Under the pieces are notes generated by a model. That model saw only the letters and a program-made list of their open reading frames with translations, was not told where the DNA came from and ran no database searches. Positions 31,791 through 44,451 of a stretch of DNA of 64,000 bases are shown piece after piece. The stretch's first letter is position 1; every line of letters begins with the position of its first letter. Both the position numbers and the translations under genes were made by a program. The DNA lies in assembly GCA_014218235.1 (NCBI GenBank), contig CM024760.1, positions 67,148,961 through 67,212,960 on the forward strand, read 5' to 3'. This DNA is from Colocasia esculenta. Its lineage: Eukaryota; Streptophyta; Magnoliopsida; Alismatales; Araceae.

Positions 31791-31872
31791 AATAGCTTCG
31801 GGTCCTCCCAAATAAAATACTTGTCCTAGCAAAGAATCTCTCTCTTTCATTTTTGGTCCAATCTCCAGGTAC

Positions 31873-32480
31873 TCATCCAATGACTTTATAATTCAAAATG
31901 TGAGCGTACCATGGAGATGAAATATTGGAGACAGCTAAAATGTGCTCATCTGGGAAAGCATCTCTAATAGGCATAGAGTCTGGGGCAACTATTCTGGACA
32001 AATGGTCAGCTACCACATTCTTGGACCCTTTCTTATCATGAATTTCTAGATCAAACTCCTGTAACAAGAGGATCCATCTGATCAACCTAGGCTTAGCATC
32101 CTTTTTGGCAAGCAAATGCATTAAGGCAGCATGGTCAGTGAAAACAATGATTTTAGCTCCTAAAAGATAGGATCTAAACTTCTCTAAGGCAAAGACAACA
32201 GCTAGGAGCTCTTTCTCAGTGGTTGTGTATCGAATCTGAGTGTCATTCAATGTTCTGCTTGCATAATAAATCACTACAGATCTTTTATTAGTTTTCTGAC
32301 CCAAAATGGCACCTATATAAAAATCTGAAGCATCACACATTATCTCAAATAGTAATGATCAGTCTGGAGATTGTAGAATTGGAGCTCTGGTCAAAATGTC
32401 TTTTAAGTCCTCAAATGCTTTATGACAAGCTTCGTCAAAAATGAAAGGAGTGTCTTTTAATAAAGAAGTCACGGTCTTGC
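31873..32480 (-). pseudogene. ATH-2 RNase H
   Basis: Gypsy-type RNase H: D in MCDASDFYIGAILGQ, E in TTTEKELLAVV, D in FTDHAALMHLLA and D in VVADHLSRI, all retained. It reads in the same frame as RT, with a stop near 32341 just before MCDASD and another where the tether begins at about 32510. Unlike the Tat copies there is only one RNase H domain. Confidence 0.85.
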
Positions 32481-32508
32481 AATTTTGGAAAAGTCTTTGA
32501 TGAACCTC

Positions 32509-33480
32509 CTATATATTGAATCCAGCATGACCAAGGAAGGATCGAATTTGTTTGACAGAGTTGGGAGGAGGTAATTCAGAAATGAGATTTATCTTGGCTT
32601 TATCTACCTCTATCCCTCTCTCTGAGACAATATGTCCCAAGACAATCCGCTCCTTAACCATGAAGTGGCTCTTTTCCCAACTTAAAATAAGATTGACATT
32701 TATGCATCTTTTGAGCACTTCAGTCAAATGGTCGAGGCATGAATCAAAGTCACTTCCAAATACAGAAAAATCATCCATGAAGTCTTCTAAGTAATCCCCA
32801 ACCATGTCTGAGAAGATAGACAGCATGCAACGTTGAAAAGTTGCAGGCGCATTGCATAGCCCGAAGGGCATGCGTCTAAAGGCAAAAGTTCAAAATGGAC
32901 ATGTGAAAGTGGTCTTTTCTTGGTCCTCAGGGTGAATAGCCACTTGGTTATACCCTGAATATCCATCAAGGAAGCAAAAGAATTTTTGGCCTGCAAGCTT
33001 CTCTAAGATTTGGTCAATGAAAGGCAAGGGGAAATGGTCTTTCTTGGTCATCACATTCAATTTACGATAGTCAATGCACACTCTCCATCCTGTAGCCAGC
33101 CTAGTGGGAATGAGCTCACCCTTTTCAATTTGAATTACAGTTAGTCCTGACTTTTTAGGCATAACTTGAGTTGGACTAACCCACTGGCTATCAGAGATGG
33201 GATAAATGAATCCAGCATCTAACCATTTGACAATCTCCTTTTTAACAACTTCTTTCATGTTAGGATTAAGCCTTCTTTGCATTTCTATTAAACATTTAGC
33301 ATTTTCTTCCAAGTATATGCGATGTGTGCACACTGAAGGACTTATCCCTCTCAAATCATCTATTGTCCAACCTATAGCTTTCTTGTGATTTTTCAGGACT
33401 TCAATCAATTTCTTCTCCTGTCCTTCCTCAAGATCACTAGCAATTATGACGGGCCAAGTCTCGTTCTCTCCTAAAAAGAT
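32509..33480 (-). pseudogene. ATH-2 reverse transcriptase
   Basis: A single frame shared with 32890-33837: GWTIDDLRGISPSVCTHRIY, LNPNMKEVVKKEIVKWLDAG, SQWVSPTQVMPKKSGLTV, CIDYRKLNVMTKKDHFPLPF, FLDGYSGYNQVAIHPEDQEK, then one TGA at 32890-32892 after TFTCPF. It continues MPFGLCNAPATFQRCMLSIF with the catalytic box DFMDDFSVFG. The thumb (LGHIVSERGIEVDKAKI) is intact, and the frame stops after GHAGFNI. With a single stop it is the best-kept Athila RT here. Confidence 0.9.
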
Positions 33481-34559
33481 GTACTTCAAACTAGCAGGGA
33501 GTGGTTTTAGCTCAACTTTAGGAGGACACTCTAATGGAAATGATGGATCATTATTCTGAAATAAGGAATTAAATTGTCCTTCCTCTCCCTCAAACCCTAG
33601 AGCACAGGGTTGGTCTACTGCTTCTTCCACACAAGATTCTTCTAAGGAATCTACCACTAGACAACTCTCTCCTTCAACATGATGCCTAGATGCCCTAAAA
33701 ATATTGATACTAACCCGCCTATCCCCAAATGATATATCCATCATCCCGATAGCACAATCAATGTTAGCCCTAGCTGTGGCCAAAAATGGTCTACCAAGGA
33801 TGATGGTGGAGTGAGTTAAATCTTGAGGAGTGTTCATGTCCAGAATGATGAAATCGACAGGAAAGTAACATCATTGATTTTCACAATAACGTCCTCAACT
33901 AAGCCTTTAGGAGTGGTGATAGAATGATCATCTAGTTGAAGGATAACAGAAGTGGGTTTCAATTCTCCTAATTTGAAATTTTCAAAAATAACAGAAGGTA
34001 GGAGATTGACACTGGCTCCCAAATCTAAAAGGCCACTTTCAAAAGTAACTCCACCGATGGTGTAAAGAATTAGTGAAGTGTCTAGATCTTTGAGCTTTTT
34101 AGGGAGTTGGTTCAAGACAATGGTACTCACAATTTCTGGAAGAATGATTGTTTCAGTTTTGTTTCTCACTTCACGTTTTGGAGTACAGATTTCTTTTAGA
34201 AATTTGGCATAGGAAGGCACATGCTTGATGGCATCAAGGAGAGGAATGTTGATGTGAACTTGCTTAAAAAGTTCCAAGAGTTCTTCATTACCAGTTGGTT
34301 TATTTTTGGATGTTGGCTTTAAATCTTTAGGAAACGGGACTCTTGGAATGTAACAGCTTGGGTCTTCATTCATCTTGATTTTGTCTAGAGGTTCTTCAAT
34401 TATCTTCTCTTTTCCCTTGGATTTTTCTTTTTCAGCATTTTCTTCAATCTCTTCTTCAACTTCAATTTCATTTTCATTTTCTTTATACTTATTCAATGTT
34501 GACATGTGTGGGTGAGGATTTGTTCTAATTCTTCCACTTCTTAAGGTAGACACAGTTTT
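33480..34559 (-). pseudogene. ATH-2 protease region and linker to RT
   Basis: The frame 34553-33834 starts with the usual gag-pro linker (STLRSGRIRTNPHPH, a Lys/Glu-rich stretch, ELLELFKQVHINIPLLDAIK). It contains the protease active site LLDLGASVNLLP and ends after KINDV owing to a frameshift at about 33840. The next frame (33837 on) carries STIILGRPFLATARANIDC, the second half of the protease. An acidic linker follows (VDSLEESCVEEAVDQ) leading to RT. Confidence 0.82.
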
Positions 34560-34825
34560 TGCATTCCCTACTTGGGGCCCCTAGCTTGGGCAGGAGGATG
34601 GTCCTGTTGTATAGGTTGATTCTTGACTCGGCAGCTGACCTGACTCCCTCCTATGACATACATCAGCAATTTGGGACTCTATTCATGCCAAATTTTGTTT
34701 AAAATTTTGATTTTGATATTGATTTTGTTGTTCTTGCACAGTTTGGCATAGAGTCGCCATCATGTTTTGGAGTTGATTTATTTTGTCTTCCCAATTGGGT
34801 TGAGGAGGTGGTGGTTGATTATATG
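34560..34825 (-). pseudogene. ATH-2 gag, C-terminal tail
   Basis: This is the Gln/Asn/Pro-rich end of gag (PPPPQPNWEDKINQLQNMMA-like, then QNQYQNQNFKQN) with stops. It is separated from the rest of gag by LTR-C; the 5-bp duplication AAGGT lies at 34826-34830. Confidence 0.75.
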
Positions 34826-34830
34826 AAGGT

Positions 34831-37800
34831 TGTAATACCCTCAAATTTTAAATACCATGATTTGCTTAGAAATTCATGTTTATGCAAATCGATTAGGTTT
34901 AAATTCTGATATTTAGGATTTAGGGTATGTTTAAGACACTTTATCATACCCAGGTACTACTGTCGGTCGTGCGCACCCCGACAGGGTGACACCGGAAAAC
35001 TGTAACGAAAATAAAATCTGAGAACACCATAATTCTTAGAAAATTATGGAGATATTAAAAATGTAATTATTCAAAATTTTTGACGCACAGATTTTGAGAT
35101 TAAGTCGACGCAACTATTTTTGGGGCGATTTTTCACCCATCAGAAAATAAATTCTAAAAATTAAACTAAAATCTTGACAATTTGTAAAACCTTCCTATTA
35201 GTCTATGGTTGAAATTTTAAGTTAAACGGATATCATTAGGACACCTAAGAATGAAGATCTTTGGCCCAGCTGATTTATGGGCTATTTACGGCAAGGATTT
35301 TTGTGGGAATTTCAAATGCTTACGTGTAAGGCTTAGGAAAAGACAACACACATTAGGATAAGGCTTAGCCAAGGGGTTGGGCTATCATTAAGGTTACTTG
35401 CGTGTAACCAAAGAGTTTGTTGCATGAGATAGGTGGCCTCACATGGTTTAAGGGGGTTTACACCATGACACGTCCATGGCCAACGTGCCCAGTTTGCAAG
35501 GGAACTTGGGAGCTTATATAAACCTCCCAACACCCATCGTATACATATTTCCAACACTTATGTTCTTCCTAGTCCTACTGTTGCTGTGGTTACAAGCCTG
35601 GTGTTGGTGAATTTTCTGTTGGGGCTGTATGCGTTGAAGCCATTTTGCTAGAGGTGTAGCTGCCGAAGTCCCTGTTTCAGCAGTCTTCTTACTTCCTCAT
35701 CTTGTTGTTGTGTTGATCTCCATACTAGGAAGAAGAAGAAGAACTTTTGTTCTCTTACAGATCAAGTAGGTTCTCATCTTTCCCTTGAACTTCTAGTCTC
35801 TACTCATGTTGAAAGAATTTAGCCTCATACGAGTTGCTTTTGGAGCATGCTAACCAGTCTCGGTTAAGTTCGTATACGAGATTGTAACCTCAGATTCTTT
35901 AGTTTGGTTTTCCCAACTACCTTTGGAACTATGTGATTACCAAAGAAGAATTTTCACTCTCCTTACAGATCAAGTAGGTTCCCAATTTCTCCTCCCACCC
36001 ATGATCCAAGTTTATGTTATAGAGATTTGCTAGAAATTTCGATATTCTATAATATTGTGATTTCTTTCCATTCGAATGTTTGTACCTCAAGCCTTGATTT
36101 GGAACATTAAATATCTTGTGTTTAGTGTTCATCTTGTAAGAATCTTCCAATAATCCATTGCTATCAAGACCACACTTCCAACAATATACTATGTCTAGTT
36201 TTTAGCTAGACAAGTTTGAATTGCAAACCTCTCGATTCATCTCGCTTGTTCGGTTTATAAACCACTGTGAGAACTATAATTAGACTCTTCTATTTGATAT
36301 ACATCATGCCTTGATTCATAGGTTCCATGGTCAGCATGTTTAGAGTACATTCTAAGTCATTTATGAGTGAGAAACAGGCAGCTGTCGACAGACAGCCCAA
36401 ATCTGTCGACAGGCGCATGTTTTCCTGAACTCTGGATAACTGGACTGTGTGGATCTGTGGACAGATCTCTTGCATCTATCGACAGATCCCTACAGAGCCA
36501 GCAAACCTGAGCTCTGTCTGTGCCATCTGTCGACAGCCCCTTCCTGGCTGTCGACAGCTACTGTCCTGCCTTGGATTTCAGCAACTTTTCATTGTAGAAC
36601 TCTTACTTAAACTTCATTCTAAAAGCCAAGGAAGTTACCCTCTCAATACCTTGATATTTTCTGTCATATTACTTCAAAGTTCACCCACTTTGGGTACCTT
36701 AACTTTCCTTGAATTGTTTCTAAAGTTGTCAATTACGAATAGTACTCCGATTGAGTCTATCCTTCAGTATTCGGTATCTAAGTTTATAAAACTTGACCAC
36801 TTGAGAGTTCATATGTTTAAATACCTCATGAGATGTGAATAATTTGTGATGACCATTATGGATCTCCATTTTCTTTTGGATTTTTATATGATTCAAATCT
36901 TCTAAAGTTATTGGCTTGAGTCATAACCCTGTCTCAACCAATTATCTTTCTTATATTATTGAACTCCAAACAACTTTGTCACCAAGATATCTATATTTAT
37001 TCTTAATCAAAACTACCATTGGATTTCCAATCTTTTTTATGCTCATGAAAAGAAACTTATGATTTGAAGACAGTGCTCTCTTCAAAAGAGGGTTTAGGAT
37101 CACTTGTAGTAGCACCCGCTACTTGTGATCAGCTGAGGGCGACAGTTTGTACGTATGTAAATCCAAGTCAATGGACTGACGATGGTGGGTAATAAAATAA
37201 ATATACCCCATTCTTGCGCAATGAACAAGATCCAAGGTGCTGGAATCGCCTAGGCACTGAGGATGTAGTTACGTCTATATAGTAACCTCTTGAGAGCAGT
37301 GATGCCTGTCAAGTTTGTTTCGAAATCAAGTTATGATATGAATTTTGAAAGACAAATATGACTTTGTTCTGATATTCGTTTGAGCCCGTCATGAAATTAA
37401 TTTGGACTATATGTTTATGTTAAGTATGAAATTCATGAGCAATTATGTTTTGATCCACATATGCACTATTTGAAATATTCATTCAGTTCTGCAAATGAAA
37501 CATCTACTCTATGTTTACTTGTACCTACTGAGTCCTTTCGACTCATGCCTTTGTTTCCTCCAACCCTTTCAGATTGAAGGTGTATATAATCTCAGCTACA
37601 TGTGAATCCTAATTCCGCTGCAGACGATGAAAAGACGAAGAAGAATAGCATAGTTTTAGTAGTTTATTTTAGTTGATGATGTATTAAGTTAGAGAGAGAG
37701 AAACTTGTCTTTTGTAAATAATGAGTATATACTTTGTTACCTAATGAATTATAATGTGTTCGAAGATACCTTTGTGGAATGGTTTGCCTGTTTTGGGCAT

Positions 37801-37901
37801 TGCGCGGATATATCTACCCATAACAAAAGTTTGTCAGCGTAACCCCTCTTCTGATCAAAGGTTATATATGTATTTGTGTAATGACGGAGGAGGGTGTTAC
37901 A
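34831..37901 (+). mobile_element. LTR-C: solo LTR inserted in ATH-2 gag
   Basis: 3071 bp from TGTAATACCC to GGGTGTTACA, with perfect target duplication AAGGT (34826-34830 and 37902-37906). TATA box CTTATATAAAC at 35513-35523 on the plus strand. No coding domains, PBS or PPT, so it is a solo LTR or an LTR-only relic. A 20-bp block (CTTACAGATCAAGTAGGTTC) occurs at 35754 and 35962. A CTGTCGACAG cluster lies at 36382-36557. Confidence 0.92.
36382..36557. repeat. three tandem CTGTCGACAG hairpins in LTR-C
   Basis: Six copies of the 10-bp palindrome CTGTCGACAG (four exact, two with one change) start at 36382, 36403, 36455, 36476, 36527 and 36548. Spacings are 21, 52, 21, 51, 21. Each pair could fold into a 10-bp stem with an 11-base loop, repeated every 72-73 bp. 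Confidence 0.9.
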
Positions 37902-39120
37902 AAGGTTGCCGGAAATTTGTGTAAGCAAATTGATTTGAATTTTGATTTTCATGGACTTGTGGATGTTTGGAATAAGAAGATTGGCCAAATCACAAATTCT
38001 GATTGGGATAGGATTGACCGTACATGGATTGCTTGAAAGAAGGTTGAGAAACTTGTTCAAATTGATTTTTCCATGAAATATTCGGGTGATTTCTCCAACC
38101 AGGGTTGTATGTGTTAGAATATGGATCATGAGAGGGTTTGTAGAAACCTTGTGCAACTTGGACTTGTTCTTGAATGAAAGGAGGTAATTGGGTAGTAGTG
38201 GGACAAGCATTGGTAGAATGAGCTGGGCTAGCACACATAGCACAAGTTTCAGGTGGTTGAGAAAATTTAGGTGTGGCTTGCCCAGTTAGAGACATTAATT
38301 GATCAAATTTCTATTCCAACTTCTGCTCCAATCTCTGATCAAATCTAGCTAATAGGTCTTCTACCCTAGAATCTGATTCTCCTCTCTCCGTTAGTTCATA
38401 CAACCCTGCCTTCTTTATAGGTCCTAGTGCTCTCTCATAAGAGTGGAGTGAGGCATGATTGATAGAATTCTCACTCAATGTTTCAAAAAGATTATATGTC
38501 TCATCCTCGCTCTTAGTCATAAATGCTCCTCCACACGAGGCATCAACCATCTGCCTATTCGATTCTGTTAATCCTTCATAAAAAGCTTGAACAATTTGCC
38601 ACCTCGACAGACCATGATGGGGGCATTTTCTAAGCAAATCCTTTAATCTCTCCCACGATTCATGCATTAACTCTCCCGGGTGTTGGGAGAATCCAGTTAT
38701 AGCTCTTCTCATGGTGTTAGTGTGGCCAATGGGTTAAAACTTCTTCAAAAATTCATGTTGCATTTTTGGCCATGTACTAATAGTTCTCCCTATGGTTCCT
38801 AACCAATGTTTGGCCTTATCTTTCAAAGAGAATGGAAATAGGGTCAGTCTCAAAGCATTTTTAGTAAAGTTCTGGATCCTTACAGTGGAACAAATCTCTA
38901 AGAACTCATCTATATGTTTGTAGGGATCTTCATTGGGATTGCCATAGAAAGATGGCAACATCTGAATGGTTCTTGGCTTAATTTCAAAGTGATTTGCAGG
39001 AATTTTCGGCCTAATGCATGTAACAGGTTGGTAGTCAGAAGGAATAAAATACTCCTTCATTTGTCTGGGTGCGTCCTCCTCTACATTTCTAGCAACTTGG
39101 TTTTGATTTTAGTTGGCCAT
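37902..39120 (-). pseudogene. ATH-2 gag, main part
   Basis: The frame 39060-38734 begins MKEYFIPSDYQPVTC and includes TIQMLPSFYGNPNEDPYKH and LTLFPFSLKDKAKHWLG. A frameshift at about 38735-38750 leads to the next frame (MRRAITGFSQHPGELMHESW, then QMVDASCGGAFMTKSEDE). A stop lies near 38311, followed by the CX2CX4HX4C knuckle CAMCASPAHSTNAC in the same protein region and a Gln-rich tail. LTR-C interrupts it at 37902. Gag starts slightly upstream of 39060, probably near 39115, where a stop now lies. Confidence 0.82.
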
Positions 39121-40296
39121 CCTATGAAAGAATTTTTCAATCTCGTCTATAGGTTGAGCCAAATCTAAGTTCTGGGAGCGTCTACCAAGCATGCACAGAT
39201 GAAAAGCCCTCTATTCATGATTTTTGAATTTTTAGATTTTTATTGATTTTTGAATTTTTATGAACAAGCACAAACAAGCAAACACTTTTAAAACAAATTA
39301 ACCTAAACACCGTGTTCCTTGGACCTATGTTATTTTTCTCAAAATCAGATTTATACTTGCTTAAACCCAATCCTAACTCTTCTTGTACTGGCCCGGTAAG
39401 AGGTGGAGTAGATGGAGACCCTCCTTGCTTTCGCATGGACCCAATTAAATAACCTCTAACTCACTTAAGCATAAGCTTTTTAACCTCTAATCCTAGACAC
39501 CAGACTTAAAGAGAAGTTTTGAATTTGAGAAAGGATAAATCTAATTATGAACCCTAAGGCCACGTCTACTGTTTTTATTGAAAGTTTAGGCAAATGCAAG
39601 AATGTGGAAATTTTTTGTGATTTTTGAGCAAAGGAAAGGGTGATGAAATCCCTCACCTTATCTTTATGATTTCTAAAGGGTGATTCCCTTAAGAAGTCCC
39701 TTTTACAAATGTGAAATGCAACAAATCAAGTCCAAACAAGAGTTTTCTAATGCTAAGTCTAATGCATGATGAATGTCCTAAAACAAGAAAAGAAGTGGAA
39801 TTAAAATGACATTTAAAATGATGAATGTCCTAAAACAAGTGTTTCTAATTTTAAAAAGATGGAATTTTTATTTACAAATCAAACGACTGACATGAAAGAG
39901 CGATTTGAATTTTTTTAGATTTTAGATTTTTTAATTTTTAATTTGGTTTTTGAACTAAATGAAATGAAACATAACTAAGAAAATATAAAGTGATACTATA
40001 AACTAACTCCAAACCATTCAAAGCACCAAAATGCCAATTACTACATGCCAACTAGAAAGAAATCTCTATACATGCACAGAGAGTACATAAAATCATCACT
40101 ACAAGTTTCTCTCACACTCTTCTATCTAAAATTCTGAATTAAAAGCAAATGGGAAAACAAATCAGCAAGCTCTCCTCCAATGGGCTTCAAATGACAAGCC
40201 CAATCTCCATGTTCCTCCTTTGTGCAAATCTGAAATGAAAAGCCCAATAACAAGTCAATGAAAGGCCCAATGCAAATGAAATCAAACTCTAATGCC
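39121..40296 (-). other. ATH-2 untranslated leader
   Basis: About 1.2 kb between PBS and gag without a convincing gene. Parts around 39380-39520 match the ATH-1 leader (9000-9140), including GGTGTCTA, TAGAGGTTAAAA and CACCTCTTACC. Confidence 0.6.
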
Positions 40297-40314
40297 TCCC
40301 TGGCAACGGCGCCA
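40297..40314 (-). other. primer binding site of ATH-2
   Basis: TGGCGCCGTTGCCAGGGA on the minus strand, three bases from the LTR. It differs at one position from the tRNA-Asp-type site of ATH-1. Confidence 0.88.
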
Positions 40315-43300
40315 AGATGAACGCGCGACATAGTTGACTGTGCGTTTTCCGTTGTCCAAAGTTCGTTGCACACGTCAAAATGCCCACCTTCTCTAAATTG
40401 TCTCACTGATTTAAAATAGGAAAGATGAACTAGTAAAGTGGTGAGAACATGTCATATCCACGGAGAGGCTGAATAGAGCTTGAATTAAACTACTTTGACT
40501 GTAAAGTATTCTAACGGACACATTTTCACCAAAATCATATTGCATTAAATTCAATTGTGTAAACATTATCAATCAATTCCCTCACAACTCTGACAAATTA
40601 ACATAATGAAAGAACAAACAGAATTGCAATTAAAGAAACTTGATATCAATGTACCCTCACAGCTTGAGGGATGAAGAACAAAGAGGAAACAAATTGCACT
40701 AAGCTTCGAAATAGCAAGAAGAACACAACACTATACCCTCACAGCTCAAGGATGAATTAGTAAGAAAACAGTAAAAGAAATGTAAATTGCAACTTCAACT
40801 CATGATCTGTCCAGAACAAAGATTAAAAACAACAACGAAATAGAAATATGAATCTCAATCAAAAGAAAACAAGAAGAAGAGCAGATGTCTCTGCTCTCTC
40901 AAATCCTCAAAGAAGAAATGAAGCGTACAGATCCCCCCCCCAACTCCTGGATCGACACATTCAAACACAGAAGAAAGTAAAACTCTAAATCAAACTCTAG
41001 AACACAAGAGAAATGGGAAATGCTACTGGATCCTCCTCTGGAACACATAGAAATGGAAGATATTACTGGATCAAAGTCTCTCAAGCACAGAAGAAATGCC
41101 CAAACAAAATCTGAACTAAAAACTAGATGTGGAATCCCCCAGATGAGCAGAAGCAAAACTCAGAAGAAATGCTCAACTCTTCTGGATGCCAAACCACAAC
41201 CCAATCATTCATAGAAGAACAGAACAGAATTGGAACCTGGATCCCCAAGATGAACACAGCAAGAACAATGAAAGAAGAACTCCGGATTGATCTTCCAGCA
41301 CATAAGAAATAAGAAAGAGCTCCCTCACTTCACTGCCGAATCCTTCCAACAATACTGAACTAAAAACTCAAAAGAAATACATAACCTCAAACCCCTTGGA
41401 ATTCTGAACTCCGGAAGCCCCCTCCACTGCTCTGCAGACCTCTTGGATGGCTTCACAGAAGAGATGAAACAAAAACACTGGATCAAACTATTCTAAGCAC
41501 AGCCGAAATGGAAATTAAATGCAAACAATACCACTAGATCGATCTCTTCTAAATACAGAAGAACTAGAAAAAATAACAAAGAAGAAATGTTAAACTTCAC
41601 TGGATCGACATCTGAAACACCAAAAGAAATGGAAAATTGTATTGGATCAAACCATGTAAATGCAGAAGAAATGGACAATCTAAACACATAATAAAAATGG
41701 AAATTGCTCCCAGCAGCCTCTGCAATCTCTCACTGCAGTAAAGAAGAACAGAAGAATTCTGAAATCCCTCCCTCCTACAGATGCTGAAGAACATACAGAA
41801 CAAAAGTGCTAGAGAAAACCCAAAAGAAATTCGACTCTACCCAACCCTCTGAACTCTAGAAGAACAGAAAGAAAAGCTAATTTCTAAAAAATCGAACTTG
41901 CTAACCCCTTACAGAAGGATGGAAAGAAAACTGGAAATTCCCTAAAAAATCCGAACTCCCTTGCACTGAGGACCTTGGTTCCCTTTATAGGCGCCCGGGC
42001 TTCGAGGCACAGGCTCCTCTTCCCGCCACTGCAGCTCTTGCACCGCCCCTGGATCGCCACCTCAGCAGCTTCAGCCCATCGCCTGTGTTGCACGCCTCCA
42101 TCCGCCCTGGCCAGCTCTGCACGGGGGGCTCCTCTAGCTCAGCTCTGGTTCACACCAAACCAACACAGCCGGCCCGCCATCCATTTCTGCAGCGCACCAC
42201 ACGCCTCTGCATCGCATTGCCCGGTCACGCCGGATACATACGCACAAGCCTTAGGTGCCAGCTGCTTCATCCGCCGTGGTCGCCTCTACATCCGACCCGG
42301 CCACTCTGGGCACCACACATGGGCTCCAGCCCGCACCAGCCTCAGATCCGCCACACAGCCCAGCTCTACTGCCTTCGTCACGCACCCATCGCACACATCA
42401 GCGCCATCCCTGCATCGCACGGCGCTCTAGCATGCCTGGTCTGCACCGCCGCAGCGCACCAGATCCAGCCACACCCGCAGGCCCCAGCCGCTGCGCACCT
42501 CAGCCGCCGCACTGCCTGCACAGCATCCGCTCCGCACGGGAGCTCCTCCTGCCACACACAACACCCAGCCACGCCGCCTGTGCAGCACCCAGCTAGCCTC
42601 CATCGCGCCAGTTGCCATCTGCCACAGTAGCAGCTTCTCGCCCAGATCTGGCCTATCACGCTCCGACGCGGAATATCGGAATGCGAGGCAGTTGCAAGTG
42701 AACGGGTATAGAGCGAGTACTAGACATCAAACCATTTCACAATGAATAAATACTAAAACAATTTCATTTCATTAATAACTCTCCGATGTCTAGTTACAAT
42801 CACTAATATCAGAGCCAATCTATAGGGCCCAATTACATTGGAAGAAAGTAAAAGACTAATCTTCAAATTTACTAATACAATGCTAATCATAGTGCTAGGA
42901 CGCTAGGGTACTCATGACATCACTCCAGGTCGTTCCCATCCTCCTTAGTGTATGGTTCATCCTCGGTCTCACCTGAGAACACAACGACAAATAACGCAGG
43001 GTGAGCGATAACGCCCAGTAGGACTTAAATCTCAGGATCAAGCATGCTTTAAGTGATTAATGTCTTATAAAGCAGGATAACTGGAGAGAATAACAAGAAA
43101 CATATAGAAAGTACTGGTACACAATAACGAGGAACAATAGCATAATGCACGAGAGTATAGCACAACATGTTTTGATATCGGATTGGCCGTATAACAAGAT
43201 AACAAGTAAAGTTACACAACAGTGTACAAGTCACGATAGCAAGTGTTGGTCGATATTCTTTCAACCACGAGATTCAAGTAAACCAATAATTGACTGTTTG

Positions 43301-43941
43301 ATTAATTGATTGCCATAGATCAAATCTTGCGTGTTCATGCATTAGGTGTATGCCATCACCCAGATCATTAGACCCTGACGAGTTATAGCCTTTCAGGTGC
43401 TCCTCCCAAGGACCAGACCGGGCCCTTATAATGTTGCCTAGCATTGTCATATTTTTATCGTAGACAATCAATTTAATGGCCAAATAGAGTACCAAGAAAT
43501 AGATGAGAGTACTAGATGAATAGACGAGATAGTAGAGTGAACGTGAATAGATGAGCGAATCGAGTATAGATGAGAGCTAAGGGACAATGCACGTAACTTT
43601 CCGAGTAACAAGCAATAGTAACAGTTGCACAACACGCGCACATGGTGTTGGCAGTCAAGTGGAACTCACGACCCTACCACTGGCCTTGTTATGCACAGGT
43701 CCAGAGGTTCGACGTGATTTAAGACGAGAGTGAATTTCTAATAGCTGGTTGGATCACATAGATCCCTAAAGGGTATCATAGGTGTTAGGGTACAACCGGC
43801 TCGTCGACCATGTGGGAATCCATGGACAGAGGAGACTTACGGAGGCCTTGTGCAAGGGTTCACTAGTCCGGCGAAAGGAATATCTGACGGAGAGTTCACC
43901 ACAAGCCAAGTAAAGTGTGTATATAAAAACAAGTGCTCGAC

Positions 43942-43962
43942 GTTCTAGAGGAATTCTAGAAC
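43942..43962. other. conserved hairpin in LTR-B2
   Basis: GTTCTAGA and TCTAGAAC around GGAAT; the outer arms TCGACG and CGTCGA also pair. Same element as at 24435-24455. Confidence 0.7.
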
Positions 43963-44241
43963 AGTGGAGCGTCGATATCGGTATATAAACAACGCTAGAG
44001 ACGAATACAAGTCCTTAAAAATAGGGCAATTAATATACGTTATTGTAATAAATTACCAGATACATTATGAGATATTTTATGCCAGATTTCAGCCATATAT
44101 GGATGGTTCATGTGTGTGCATGTGAGAGAGAAATCATAGATAGAAAAGAAATCTTGAATATGTATTTTAAAGCATTCAATATGGCTCCATTTTAAAACAT
44201 GCGTTTTTACTGCGTGTGTGACTGTCAAAAAGGCCAGTAAG

Positions 44242-44451
44242 GATCGCAACAGGGTCAGGGCAGATCGCGACAGGGTCCTGTACGGGTCGCGACAGGGTTG
44301 TCTGCTCAGGCAGCCAGAACGCGACAAGGGCATGAAGGGAACACGACAAGTTCTGGCAGCAGATAGCGACGGCAGGTCTGTCGCTATCTGATCGTGACAT
44401 AGGTATTGTCGCAAAGGCCTTGTGAACGCGACCTATCGGGCCGTCGCGTTC
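44242..44451. repeat. phased GATCGCGACAG motif cluster in LTR-B2
   Basis: Eleven direct or inverted copies of an 11-bp motif. Centres are near 44247, 44268, 44290, 44322, 44344, 44367, 44383, 44395, 44411, 44429 and 44446. The first spacings are 21, 22, 32, 22, 23. Confidence 0.75.
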
